Below, one piece after another: positions 1 to 6,507 of a stretch of DNA of 6,584 bases. Position numbers and translations under genes: made by a program. Source of the stretch: Actinomycetes bacterium (GTDB taxonomy: Bacteria; Actinomycetota; Acidimicrobiia; Acidimicrobiales; Acidimicrobiaceae). The stretch covers positions 1-6,584 of the forward strand of contig JAJYGZ010000308.1 in NCBI GenBank assembly GCA_021790495.1, in the 5' to 3' direction. Every line of letters begins with the position of its first letter. Position 1 is the stretch's first letter. The notes below the pieces were generated by a model. It was not told where the DNA came from and made no database searches. It saw nothing but the letters and a program-made list of their open reading frames with translations.

Positions 1-1606
1 CGAACCGCCCGCCTACCTTGTGCAAGAGCGACGCGAGATATAGCTGCTGAGGGTCTTTGCCCACGGCCAGCGAGGATTTAGCTAGGCTGCCGTAGTAGGA
101 CTGGTAGTTGAACGAGACGACGTCCACTCCGACCAACGCGACAACCGCCAACATCGCGTGTCGTCGGGTGAGACGGGGCCTCAAAAAGGCCACAAGTCCG
201 AATGCGGCGATAACCACGACTTCAACAGCGCTTGAAGCAATGATCTCGTCGAGATGGTTGATTTGATGATAGGTACCGCCCAGCCAGATTGTAAACGATG
301 GGCCAATAACGGCTAGCAGAATGGTTTGCACCACTGCCACTGCGCCAAGCAAGCCCAAAGTGATCAGAATCGTTCGGCTACGCTTGAGGGTTGCCAAGAA
401 TCGTTCAAAACCGAAAGCCGCCAGGACAACTACGGTGATTTCCAAAGCGAAGATGTTGCGCGCCGGAAGGCGCTGCTTGTCATAGATAGGCACGTGAAGC
501 AAGAGACTCTCTAGGGGAGTGAAAGAGCCGAGCGCCGCGACCGTGGAGAAGATCGTGGCGAAGATCAGATCCTGGAGGATCCGGCGCGAAGACAGCGGAA
601 CGGCGTCTCGGGCCCGGGTCCGTCGCGATCCGAATGCCACCGCTATCAATGCGTAGGCTGCGAGAACCAAGGGCGCTATGCCCACAAAGATCTGCATCTC
701 TTCAAACCCAAATGCACCAAAATACGCAGGTTGGGCCGCATTGCCGCCCGGGCCCCCAAAGAGAAAAGGCGTTAGCAGTCCCATGAATGCGTTCGGATAT
801 AACGGGCCAGCCGTGGCGAACGTTGCGGGCAGATGACTTCGCTGGGAAAGCCCCACGAATTCCAAGCCCGGCAACAGCTGTGCTGCGGGCACAAGCAGCA
901 CGGTAACCACGAATGCGATGGCGAACGGGACGACGCGGTGAGGCGGCGTCCGAGAGCGCAACAGCTCTAGAAGGGTGAACACCGCTACGAACGCGGCTTC
1001 GTAAATCATAGCTTCGGGCGCCCCCGCCAAAATTACTAGCGAATAGCTCACCCCGAGACCCAACCCCGCCCCAAAGGATCGCTTAGCGCTGGTAGCCCGC
1101 GTAAGCCGAATAACGGCGATCAGCATAAAGGGCACCATGGCAATGCCGCCGACCATGTCGAGGTGAACGGTTTGAGCGGCAAAATATCCTAAAAATGGCG
1201 CCACTGCGGCGATAATTGCCGCAGGGATCTCGCCCACCTTGAGGTGGTCCATCAGCCAGAAGAGACCCGTCGCGAATATCAGTTGCACTCCAGCGATGAG
1301 TACGCCAAGGGCGACCAGTGGCGGAAAGATTAGATACAGCGCGGATAGTGGATAAAAGGTCCCGGCATTGAAACCAGCGAGAAGAGGCGTTCCCGACCAG
1401 GAGAAGATATTCCACCCTGGCAAATGCCCGGTCTTGAGGATCTGGGCCGAAAGGTACCGCAGCGGGTTGTTTTGGATCAGATTGTCGCCGATGACGACGC
1501 TTCGGTGAAAGAGCAGCGGGATTAAGTTGGCAGCCAGGTACACGCAGGCCAGCACCGCTATGAATCTTAAGTAGCGATATCGTGGCGCCGTGGCGCTTTC
1601 GCTCAT
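1..1606 (-). CDS. YfhO-like polytopic membrane protein, probable GT-C type glycosyltransferase (C-terminus cut by window edge)
   Basis: Reading the minus strand from the ATG at 1606 gives an open frame of 535 codons with no stop, running off the left edge. The protein is very hydrophobic, with roughly ten or more membrane segments (for example residues 12-33, 97-118, 127-145, 153-166, 184-196, 226-246, 305-325, 386-400, 412-436, 458-475 and 485-498). Features resembling the YfhO family (PF09586) are a GDN in the first outer loop (40-42), an LPGWN...SGTP...FYP stretch (62-86), HLDMVGG (148-154), GAPEAMIYE (195-203) and a PIYDKQRLPARN segment (373-384). In Bacillus subtilis, YfhO acts at the outer membrane face and transfers sugar from a polyprenyl phosphate carrier to lipoteichoic acid; the substrate here is unknown. 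The start lies 2 nt after the stop of the upstream glycosyltransferase, so translation is probably coupled. Only a weak AGGG (1617-1620) precedes it. The family call is from motifs read by eye. Confidence 0.82.
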   Translation of the reverse strand, partial: MSESATAPRYRYLRFIAVLACVYLAANLIPLLFHRSVVIGDNLIQNNPLRYLSAQILKTGHLPGWNIFSWSGTPLLAGFNAGTFYPLSALYLIFPPLVALGVLIAGVQLIFATGLFWLMDHLKVGEIPAAIIAAVAPFLGYFAAQTVHLDMVGGIAMVPFMLIAVIRLTRATSAKRSFGAGLGLGVSYSLVILAGAPEAMIYEAAFVAVFTLLELLRSRTPPHRVVPFAIAFVVTVLLVPAAQLLPGLEFVGLSQRSHLPATFATAGPLYPNAFMGLLTPFLFGGPGGNAAQPAYFGAFGFEEMQIFVGIAPLVLAAYALIAVAFGSRRTRARDAVPLSSRRILQDLIFATIFSTVAALGSFTPLESLLLHVPIYDKQRLPARNIFALEITVVVLAAFGFERFLATLKRSRTILITLGLLGAVAVVQTILLAVIGPSFTIWLGGTYHQINHLDEIIASSAVEVVVIAAFGLVAFLRPRLTRRHAMLAVVALVGVDVVSFNYQSYYGSLAKSSLAVGKDPQQLYLASLLHKVGGRF

Positions 1607-1608
1607 GC

Positions 1609-2457
1609 CTACGCGGCCCTAATGACTTGAGCCCTCGTCTTTTCGCGCCGCTCGAGGCGCTGCAGGCGCATTTCCCGCCACGAAGTGCCCAGTACGACCT
1701 TCGTGTAGGCGAATGCATATCTCAAGTTGTGGCCCTTCTTCGATGACCCAGCGAACCTTGGCTTCATAACCACGGGAAGCTCCAATAGGCGCCCGCCAGC
1801 GAATACTGCCGAAATAAGTAGTTCCGAAGATTGATACTGTGGCTGTTCAAGACGGATGTTTTCCAGAAGCTGCACTGACATCGCGCGAATTCCGCTTGAG
1901 GTGTCCGTAAGCCTTATTCGGGTCACCCAAGAGATCAATTTAGCGAAAAACACAACACCTAGGTCTCGCACAGGGTCTCCGACCTGCGTTTCACCCAGGC
2001 GCCGAGATCCCTGCACGATCTCGGCACGCCCCTCAATCACCGGCCTCATGATCGTCTCAATATCTGCCGGATCCCATTGTCCATCGGCGTCCACAATACC
2101 GACGGTAGAAAAGTCGAATTTAATCGCGGCGAGGTAGCCCGTCTTCAAGGATGCACCCTGACCACGGTTAATCGGGGAGCTCAACACGAACATCCCCAAT
2201 TCACGTCCTACGGCGCCGGTGTCGTCGCTAGAGCCGTCGTCAATTAGTAGAACGGTTGGGGCCACGCCACAAATGCGCTTTGGCAATCGCGAGGCTACAT
2301 AGCGTAGAGACTCTGACTCGTTAAAAGCAGGAATGACTAGCAAATATGGCGAAGGCGCTCCATGCGGCCAGTCATGGAGCAGCTGATCAAGCATGACCGT
2401 ATCAATAGGGTCGATATGGGCCTGGGATACTTGGCGGAGTGTCATTGGAATATGCAT
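1609..2457 (-). CDS. Family 2 glycosyltransferase, polyprenyl-phosphate sugar synthase (DPM1/DPG-synthase-like)
   Basis: This is a complete 282-residue protein with a GT-A fold signature of family 2 (PF00535). It shows VIPAFNE (41-47), the nucleotide-binding DDGSSDDT (73-80), NRGQGASLKTGY (97-108), the metal-binding DADGQ (123-127), GSR (150-152), TDTSSGIRAM (184-193) and a basic RFAGSSKKGH loop (234-243). These fit enzymes that move a sugar from a nucleotide donor to dolichyl or undecaprenyl phosphate on the cytoplasmic face. Unlike CsbB or GtrB, it has no C-terminal transmembrane pair; the C-terminus (260-280) is strongly basic and may bind the membrane peripherally. The ATG at 2457 is the only usable start: the upstream frame has no ATG, GTG or TTG before a stop at 2506-2508. 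No good Shine-Dalgarno is visible. It ends 2 nt before the YfhO-like gene, implying a two-gene operon in which it supplies the lipid-linked sugar. The sugar is not determinable from sequence. Confidence 0.93.
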   Translation of the reverse strand: MHIPMTLRQVSQAHIDPIDTVMLDQLLHDWPHGAPSPYLLVIPAFNESESLRYVASRLPKRICGVAPTVLLIDDGSSDDTGAVGRELGMFVLSSPINRGQGASLKTGYLAAIKFDFSTVGIVDADGQWDPADIETIMRPVIEGRAEIVQGSRRLGETQVGDPVRDLGVVFFAKLISWVTRIRLTDTSSGIRAMSVQLLENIRLEQPQYQSSELLISAVFAGGRLLELPVVMKPRFAGSSKKGHNLRYAFAYTKVVLGTSWREMRLQRLERREKTRAQVIRAA

Positions 2458-2512
2458 CGATGAAATTTGGCTACGCCCTATTCGGTCCTGGATCTCTCCG
2501 CGGTTTCATATG

Positions 2513-2525
2513 GTAATGACATTAC
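2513..2525. promoter_or_regulatory. Perfect 13-bp inverted repeat, possible operator upstream of the glycosyltransferase
   Basis: GTAATG-A-CATTAC is a perfect palindrome with 6-bp arms around one base. It lies about 55 nt upstream of the glycosyltransferase start and downstream of the candidate -10 at 2551-2558. An operator there could block transcription just after the start point. I cannot assign it to a regulator, and a chance palindrome of this length is possible. Confidence 0.35.
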
Positions 2526-2550
2526 GAAGTAAAGCTTAGAGGGCCCTTGG

Positions 2551-2558
2551 ATAATATA
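2551..2558 (-). promoter_or_regulatory. Candidate -10 element for the glycosyltransferase/YfhO unit
   Basis: On the minus strand this reads TATATTAT, in an AT-rich patch of the 180-nt gap between the DUF1697 gene and the glycosyltransferase. A weak -35 match (TTTAAT, 3 of 6) lies 17 nt upstream. Transcription would start near 2546, giving a leader of about 90 nt. It would let the two-gene unit be expressed independently of the DUF1697 gene. The only support is similarity to the sigma-70 consensus. Confidence 0.3.
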
Positions 2559-2637
2559 ACGAACTTACCGAGAGTATTAAATCACGATGAGCATCCTGGT
2601 CCGCGCCTAGAGAGGCTACCGGCGTTCGCCCGCGCCC

Positions 2638-3183
2638 TCATTTTGCCAATAGCTCAACCAGGCGTTGCACCGTGTTGTAGTTTCGCGCCGTCGCACTGAC
2701 GGCAAAGTTCCGCTCAAGAAAGGCAACCACGGATGGGCTTTGTGACACGCCGTTTGGGCACCATTGGTAGATTGCGCGATCTCTGAGTGCCACGTGGTGC
2801 GGATCAAGGTCGCGCGGGTCGAAGCGTGCGAACAACTCCGCGGGTACCGCTCGGGGTAAAAAAATCACCAACATCTTCGCGGCGTCGGTGACGAACTCTG
2901 AAAGCGGATTACCGAGATAGGCGTCGGTAAACTCGTCTGAAGTTCGGACGAAACAATCGGCCCGAAACTTGACAGCTTCAAAAAGCGCATCAGAGATCAG
3001 AGACTCAAGCTGATCGGCAGATGTGGCACCGGCGTCGAAGACCGCATTGCCACTTCGAAGATAGGTCGTGCAATTTTGCAGATGCAGCCTTCGCAGCAGA
3101 TTTTCAAGTACAGGCATAGAAAGCGGCTTAGCCCGCCCTACGTTTATACCTCGAATTAGCAGTACGTATCTTTGAGTGGCCAC
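2638..3183 (-). CDS. DUF1697 family protein (unknown function)
   Basis: This is a complete 181-residue protein, a typical length for DUF1697 (PF08002). It carries the family hallmarks: the N-terminal YVLLIRGINVG (6-16), TYLRSGNAVF (40-49), a mid-protein NPL (92-94) and the C-terminal TARNYNTVQRL (165-175). It has no signal peptide or membrane segment, so it is probably cytoplasmic. No biochemical function is established for the family, and none is proposed here. It starts with GTG; an AAGGA on the minus strand (3194-3198) lies 10 nt upstream and supports this start. It is divergent from nrdJ across a 445-nt gap. It lies 180 nt upstream of the glycosyltransferase on the same strand, with no convincing terminator between them, so read-through is possible. 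Confidence 0.93.
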   Translation of the reverse strand: MATQRYVLLIRGINVGRAKPLSMPVLENLLRRLHLQNCTTYLRSGNAVFDAGATSADQLESLISDALFEAVKFRADCFVRTSDEFTDAYLGNPLSEFVTDAAKMLVIFLPRAVPAELFARFDPRDLDPHHVALRDRAIYQWCPNGVSQSPSVVAFLERNFAVSATARNYNTVQRLVELLAK

Positions 3184-3352
3184 CAGGCGTACGTCCTTCA
3201 GGAAGTTACTCTTCTGCCAAGCTACTGGGTCGACGCCCGAGATCGTAGGGTGCCGAAACCAAACTCGGGATGTGCCAATTTCAGAGACGGGTGGCCAAGG
3301 GCACGGGTTGGTTCGGAAAAATCTATTTCAAAATACAAGTTTGTGATTATGC

Positions 3353-3381
3353 TGGAATTGAGCTTCGATACACGATATAGT
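3353..3381 (+). promoter_or_regulatory. Candidate nrdJ promoter
   Basis: A TATAGT (3376-3381, 5 of 6 to the -10 consensus) is preceded at 17 nt by TGGAAT (3353-3358), a weak -35. Predicted transcription start is near 3388. The -10 lies inside the first NrdR-like site, the expected layout for repression by occlusion. A second, weaker possibility downstream is TTGGAA (3466-3471) with GATATT (3490-3495) and an 18-nt spacer. Neither is proven. Confidence 0.4.
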
Positions 3382-3383
3382 GT
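3368..3383. promoter_or_regulatory. NrdR box 1
   Basis: ATACACGATATAGTGT matches the published NrdR-box consensus acaCwAtATaTwGtgt at 13 of 16 positions. NrdR is a zinc-finger/ATP-cone repressor that senses dATP/ATP and controls ribonucleotide reductase genes, usually through two such boxes. This one overlaps the candidate -10 of nrdJ. Its spacing to the second box is the strongest support. Confidence 0.75.
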
Positions 3384-3394
3384 TCGAATCGAAC
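3382..3394. promoter_or_regulatory. Perfect 13-bp inverted repeat between the NrdR boxes
   Basis: GTTCGA-A-TCGAAC has perfect 6-bp arms and lies mostly in the 15-bp spacer between the two NrdR boxes, overlapping the last two bases of box 1, at the predicted transcription start. It may be chance or a second operator. It is not a LexA site, because the half-sites are in the opposite order (GTTC before GAAC). Confidence 0.3.
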
Positions 3395-3398
3395 GATT

Positions 3399-3414
3399 TC
3401 ACTACATCTTGTGT
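3399..3414. promoter_or_regulatory. NrdR box 2
   Basis: TCACTACATCTTGTGT matches the NrdR consensus acaCwAtATaTwGtgt at 13 of 16 positions. It begins 31 bp after box 1, about three helical turns, so both sites face the same side of the DNA. That is the usual arrangement at NrdR-controlled promoters. It lies just downstream of the candidate start of transcription of nrdJ. Confidence 0.78.
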
Positions 3415-3495
3415 TTGAATTAACGCAAAGTGAGACATCGCAGTCGCGTTGGTGAGAGTGTTCGCTTGGAATGTTGCAGGTCGTTTCGAGATATT

Positions 3496-3526
3496 AGCTG
3501 CGCCGTGGACATGTACGGCGCGCGCT
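3496..3526 (+). other. Stem-loop in the nrdJ leader
   Basis: GCGCCGT (3500-3506) and ACGGCGC (3515-3521) form a perfect 7-bp GC-rich stem with an 8-nt loop. Outer AGC (3496-3498) and GCT (3524-3526) can extend it across a small internal loop. It is followed by A residues, not T residues, so it is not an intrinsic terminator on the plus strand. Role unknown. Confidence 0.45.
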
Positions 3527-3588
3527 AAAAATATGAATTCCTAGTTCCGGCAGATGGCGGCTTTGAGTTTTCAGCTTGATGGTGTAGG

Positions 3589-3603
3589 CGCCCATTCGGG
3601 GCG
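3589..3603 (+). other. Small hairpin just upstream of the nrdJ ribosome binding site
   Basis: CGCCC (3589-3593) pairs with GGGCG (3599-3603) around a 5-nt loop. It ends 8 nt before the purine-rich ribosome binding site. It could influence translation initiation, but a 5-bp stem is easily found by chance. Confidence 0.25.
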
Positions 3604-3611
3604 GCATTGAG

Positions 3612-3620
3612 AAAAAGGGG
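3612..3620 (+). promoter_or_regulatory. Ribosome binding site of nrdJ
   Basis: AAAAAGGGG lies 8 nt before the GTG start at 3629 and fixes that start. The site sits inside A5-G4-T5 (3612-3625), so its flanks are self-complementary, though the A-T stem would be weak. Confidence 0.8.
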
Positions 3621-3628
3621 TTTTTGAC

Positions 3629-6433
3629 GTGGCGATTATTCCACAGAGTCTGGATTTAGGGATTAAGCGGCATTACACCGAGTCCGGTAGGAATCCATAC
3701 GACTACGTAACCTGGGAGCGGCGCGATTCGCGCATCAGCAACTACCGGGATGGCAAGGTGGCCTTCGAGCAGCTAGGCGTTGAGGTCCCATCCTTCTGGT
3801 CGGTGAACGCCACCAATATCCTGTCTCAGAAGTATTTTCGCGGCACCCAAGGAACCGCCCAGCGTGAGTCGAGTTTGCGCCAAGTCGCGGATCGTATTGT
3901 CGACACCATCACCGCGTGGGGGAAAAAGGACGGGTATTTCGTCGATGACGAGGCGGCACAGACATTTTCGGACGAATTGAAGTATGTACTAATCCATCAG
4001 ATGGCGGCATTCAACTCGCCGGTCTGGTTCAATATTGGCGTCGAGGGAGTTCCCCAGCAGGCGTCGGCCTGTTTCATTCTGGCTGTTGACGACAGCATGA
4101 ACGCCATACTCAATTGGTACGCCGAGGAAGGCGTTATCTTCAAGGGTGGCTCCGGCGCGGGAGTCAACCTTTCGAGAATTCGTTCCTCCAAGGAGAACCT
4201 CAAGGGTGGGGGCACGGCGTCGGGTCCGGTCTCTTTCATGCGTGGCGCAGACGCGTCGGCTGGCACCATCAAGTCCGGCGGAAAGACGCGACGCGCTGCA
4301 AAGATGGTCATTCTCGATGTATCGCATCCAGACATCGAGGAGTTTATTTGGTGTAAATCGATCGAAGAGAACAAGGCGCGGGCTCTCCAGGCTGCAGGGT
4401 TCGACATGGACCTTGATGGCAAAGACTCCTTCTCGATCCAATATCAGAACGCGAACAACTCGGTCCGAGTCAGCGACGAATTCATGAATGCGGTGATCAA
4501 AAACGAGGAGTGGAATCTCACCGCGGTAACCAACGGGGAGACCCTCAAAACGCTTCCCGCCAAGGACCTGTTTCGCCAGATCGCGCAAGCAGCCTGGGAA
4601 TGCGCCGATCCTGGACTCCAGTATGACACCACGATCAATCGCTGGCACACCGCACCAAAACATGGAAGAATCACGGCGTCAAATCCCTGTTCTGAATACC
4701 TTCATGTCGATAATTCGGCCTGCAACCTAGCCAGCCTCAATCTGATGAAGTTCTTGCGCGAAGACTATTCCTACGACATCGAGAGCTTTTTGCACGTGGC
4801 GACCCTTGTCTTTATCGCTCAGGACATTCTTGTGGGAAATGCCGACTACCCGACTGAGAAGATCGGTGAGAATTCTCGCAAATTCCGTCAGCTGGGTATC
4901 GGGTACGCAAACTTAGGTGCGCTACTGATGACTCTCGGACTTCCCTACGATTCCGACGGTGCCAGAGCGTTGGCGGGAACTATCACTGCGATGCTCACAG
5001 GCAATTCCTACGCCACCTCCGCGCGAATGGCGCGGGCGCTGGGGCCATTTGTTGGCTTCACCGAGAACAAGGATGCCATGATCGGAGTGCTTCAGATGCA
5101 TAGAGATTATGTAGCTCGCATCGATGCCGGACTCGTTCCCAAGGACCTTTTGGAGTCTGCGAAGAGGGTATGGGATGAATCGATCGAAATGGCAGCACTG
5201 TATGGAGTGCGAAACGCCCAGGCCTCGGTCTTGGCGCCGACCGGAACGATCGGCCTCCTAATGGATTGCGACACGACCGGCGTCGAGCCGGATCTTTCGC
5301 TGGTAAAGATGAAAAAGCTGGTGGGCGGCGGAACGATGTCAATAGTGAACCAGAGCGTCGCAGGAGCTCTGACCCAGCTTGGTTATCGAGACTCCGATGT
5401 CGACCAGATAATCTCCTATATCAATGAAAATGGGACCATCGTCGGGGCTCCAGGTCTTGACCCACAAGATTTGCCGGTTTTCGCCTGCTCTATGGGTGAC
5501 AACACAATCCACTATCTTGGTCACGTCAAGATGATGGCCGCTGTGCAACCGTTTATCTCCGGCGCGATTTCAAAGACCGTGAATATGCCCGAGGACGTCA
5601 CGGTCGAGGATATTGAGTCGCTCTACATTGACGCCTGGAAGATGGGCGTCAAAGCGGTGGCTATCTACCGCGACAACTGCAAAGTCGCTCAACCTCTGCA
5701 AAGCGTTCAGAAATCAGACGAGAGCGAAGAAGAGAAGGTTGCGGCGGAGCTCGCGTCGCGCATAGCGGACCTTGAAGCTACGCTGGCGACGCAGACTGTA
5801 GTTGTGAAAAAGCCCATTCGCGAGCGCTTGCCGCGCCGCCGCCGTTCCTCCACATTTGCGTTCCGCGTTGCCGATTGCGAAGGATACGTCACGGTGGGCG
5901 AATACGAGGATGGCCGTCCCGGCGAAGTCTTCATGAAAGTCTCAAAGCAAGGGTCCACCTTGGCTGGCATCATGGACGCGTTCTCGATAGCAGTCAGCCT
6001 CGGCCTTCAACATGGAGTTCCGCTAGTGACATTCGTTCGCAAATACACCAACATGCGCTTCGAACCCGCAGGAATGACCGACGACCCTGATCTTCGAATT
6101 GCGACTTCGCTGGTAGACTATATCTTTAGGCGGCTCGCCATCGACTACCTCTCGGTTGACGACCGTGCCGAATTGGGGATCATGACCTCAGAGGAGCGCA
6201 AGCAGCCAACGCTTTTCCAAGCAGCTGAGGAGCCGGACTTTTCCTACGGTGATCGACGTGAAGACCAAGTCCCCTCCGCTCCGATAGAGCGCACAGCGTC
6301 GGACGCTCCCAAGCTAATATCTCGCGATATCCAGCGTGACGCGCCCTATTGCTACCAATGCGGCAACGTCATGCAGCGCTCGGGCTCTTGCTACGTGTGC
6401 ACTAGCTGTGGAACCACCAGCGGCTGCTCGTAG
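3629..6433 (+). CDS. nrdJ: Adenosylcobalamin-dependent class II ribonucleoside-diphosphate reductase
   Basis: This 934-residue cytoplasmic enzyme converts ribonucleotides to deoxyribonucleotides using adenosylcobalamin as radical source, so it needs no NrdB subunit and no oxygen. The N-terminal and barrel domains (about 50-690, PF02867) carry the redox cysteine C148 (ASACF), the active-site triad N352/C354/E356 in NPCSE with C354 the thiyl-radical residue, the partner cysteine C365 (SACNLAS) and the phosphate-binding PTGTIG (537-542). These roles are by homology to E. coli NrdA. A charged, helix-prone linker (about 695-740) leads to a TSCPD domain (about 742-840, PF12637), typical of long NrdJ forms. 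The tail has cysteines at 908, 911, 921, 924, 927 and 933, probably the zinc-binding and disulfide-relay end. No N-terminal ATP cone is evident. The GTG start is fixed by the ribosome binding site and an in-frame stop at 3608. The gene appears monocistronic, with NrdR-like boxes upstream and a terminator downstream. Confidence 0.97.
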   Translation: MAIIPQSLDLGIKRHYTESGRNPYDYVTWERRDSRISNYRDGKVAFEQLGVEVPSFWSVNATNILSQKYFRGTQGTAQRESSLRQVADRIVDTITAWGKKDGYFVDDEAAQTFSDELKYVLIHQMAAFNSPVWFNIGVEGVPQQASACFILAVDDSMNAILNWYAEEGVIFKGGSGAGVNLSRIRSSKENLKGGGTASGPVSFMRGADASAGTIKSGGKTRRAAKMVILDVSHPDIEEFIWCKSIEENKARALQAAGFDMDLDGKDSFSIQYQNANNSVRVSDEFMNAVIKNEEWNLTAVTNGETLKTLPAKDLFRQIAQAAWECADPGLQYDTTINRWHTAPKHGRITASNPCSEYLHVDNSACNLASLNLMKFLREDYSYDIESFLHVATLVFIAQDILVGNADYPTEKIGENSRKFRQLGIGYANLGALLMTLGLPYDSDGARALAGTITAMLTGNSYATSARMARALGPFVGFTENKDAMIGVLQMHRDYVARIDAGLVPKDLLESAKRVWDESIEMAALYGVRNAQASVLAPTGTIGLLMDCDTTGVEPDLSLVKMKKLVGGGTMSIVNQSVAGALTQLGYRDSDVDQIISYINENGTIVGAPGLDPQDLPVFACSMGDNTIHYLGHVKMMAAVQPFISGAISKTVNMPEDVTVEDIESLYIDAWKMGVKAVAIYRDNCKVAQPLQSVQKSDESEEEKVAAELASRIADLEATLATQTVVVKKPIRERLPRRRRSSTFAFRVADCEGYVTVGEYEDGRPGEVFMKVSKQGSTLAGIMDAFSIAVSLGLQHGVPLVTFVRKYTNMRFEPAGMTDDPDLRIATSLVDYIFRRLAIDYLSVDDRAELGIMTSEERKQPTLFQAAEEPDFSYGDRREDQVPSAPIERTASDAPKLISRDIQRDAPYCYQCGNVMQRSGSCYVCTSCGTTSGCS

Positions 6434-6468
6434 CGCGGGTCGAGGCGCGCAATCTTGTTCATGGGAGC

Positions 6469-6507
6469 GCTCGTGCCCCAACTCAGAAATTGGGGCACGA
6501 GCCTTTT
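6469..6507 (+). terminator. Rho-independent terminator of nrdJ
   Basis: A perfect 13-bp stem (GCTCGTGCCCCAA at 6469-6481 with its complement at 6490-6502) encloses an 8-nt loop and is followed by CTTTT. It begins 35 nt after the nrdJ stop. There is no T-run on the other side, so it should act only on plus-strand transcripts. Confidence 0.92.

Larger units (their letters stand above)
3415..3628 (+). other. Long 5' leader of nrdJ (non-coding)
   Basis: If transcription starts near 3388, nrdJ has a leader of about 240 nt. No credible reading frame is seen here. I looked for the conserved B12 box of a cobalamin riboswitch, which would make sense for a B12-dependent enzyme, and did not find it. 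The leader holds two small hairpins and the ribosome binding site, listed separately. Confidence 0.45.

Noticed and set aside
1083..1718. A 211-codon open frame on the minus strand
   Set aside because: It overlaps the end of the glycosyltransferase and much of the YfhO-like gene in another frame, is arginine-rich and lacks family motifs. The 535-codon frame over the same DNA has clear YfhO features.
2600..2637. Intrinsic terminator after the DUF1697 gene
   Set aside because: Only short GC-rich stems (2605-2616 and 2621-2630) are present and no T-run follows on the minus strand.
3382..3394. LexA/SOS box reading of the GTTCGA-A-TCGAAC repeat
   Set aside because: Actinobacterial and Bacillus SOS boxes have CGAAC before GTTCG with a 4-nt spacer; here the half-sites are in the reverse order with one central base.
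3172..3423. An 83-codon open frame on the plus strand across the divergent region
   Set aside because: It overlaps the DUF1697 start, runs through both NrdR boxes and the candidate promoter, and has no recognisable motif or good ribosome binding site.
3415..3628. Cobalamin riboswitch upstream of nrdJ
   Set aside because: No B12-box-like sequence and no multi-helix pattern of that class could be found by eye.
3989..4663. A 224-codon antisense frame inside nrdJ
   Set aside because: Its composition is that of an antisense shadow of a well-conserved coding region; no motif and no initiation signal are visible.
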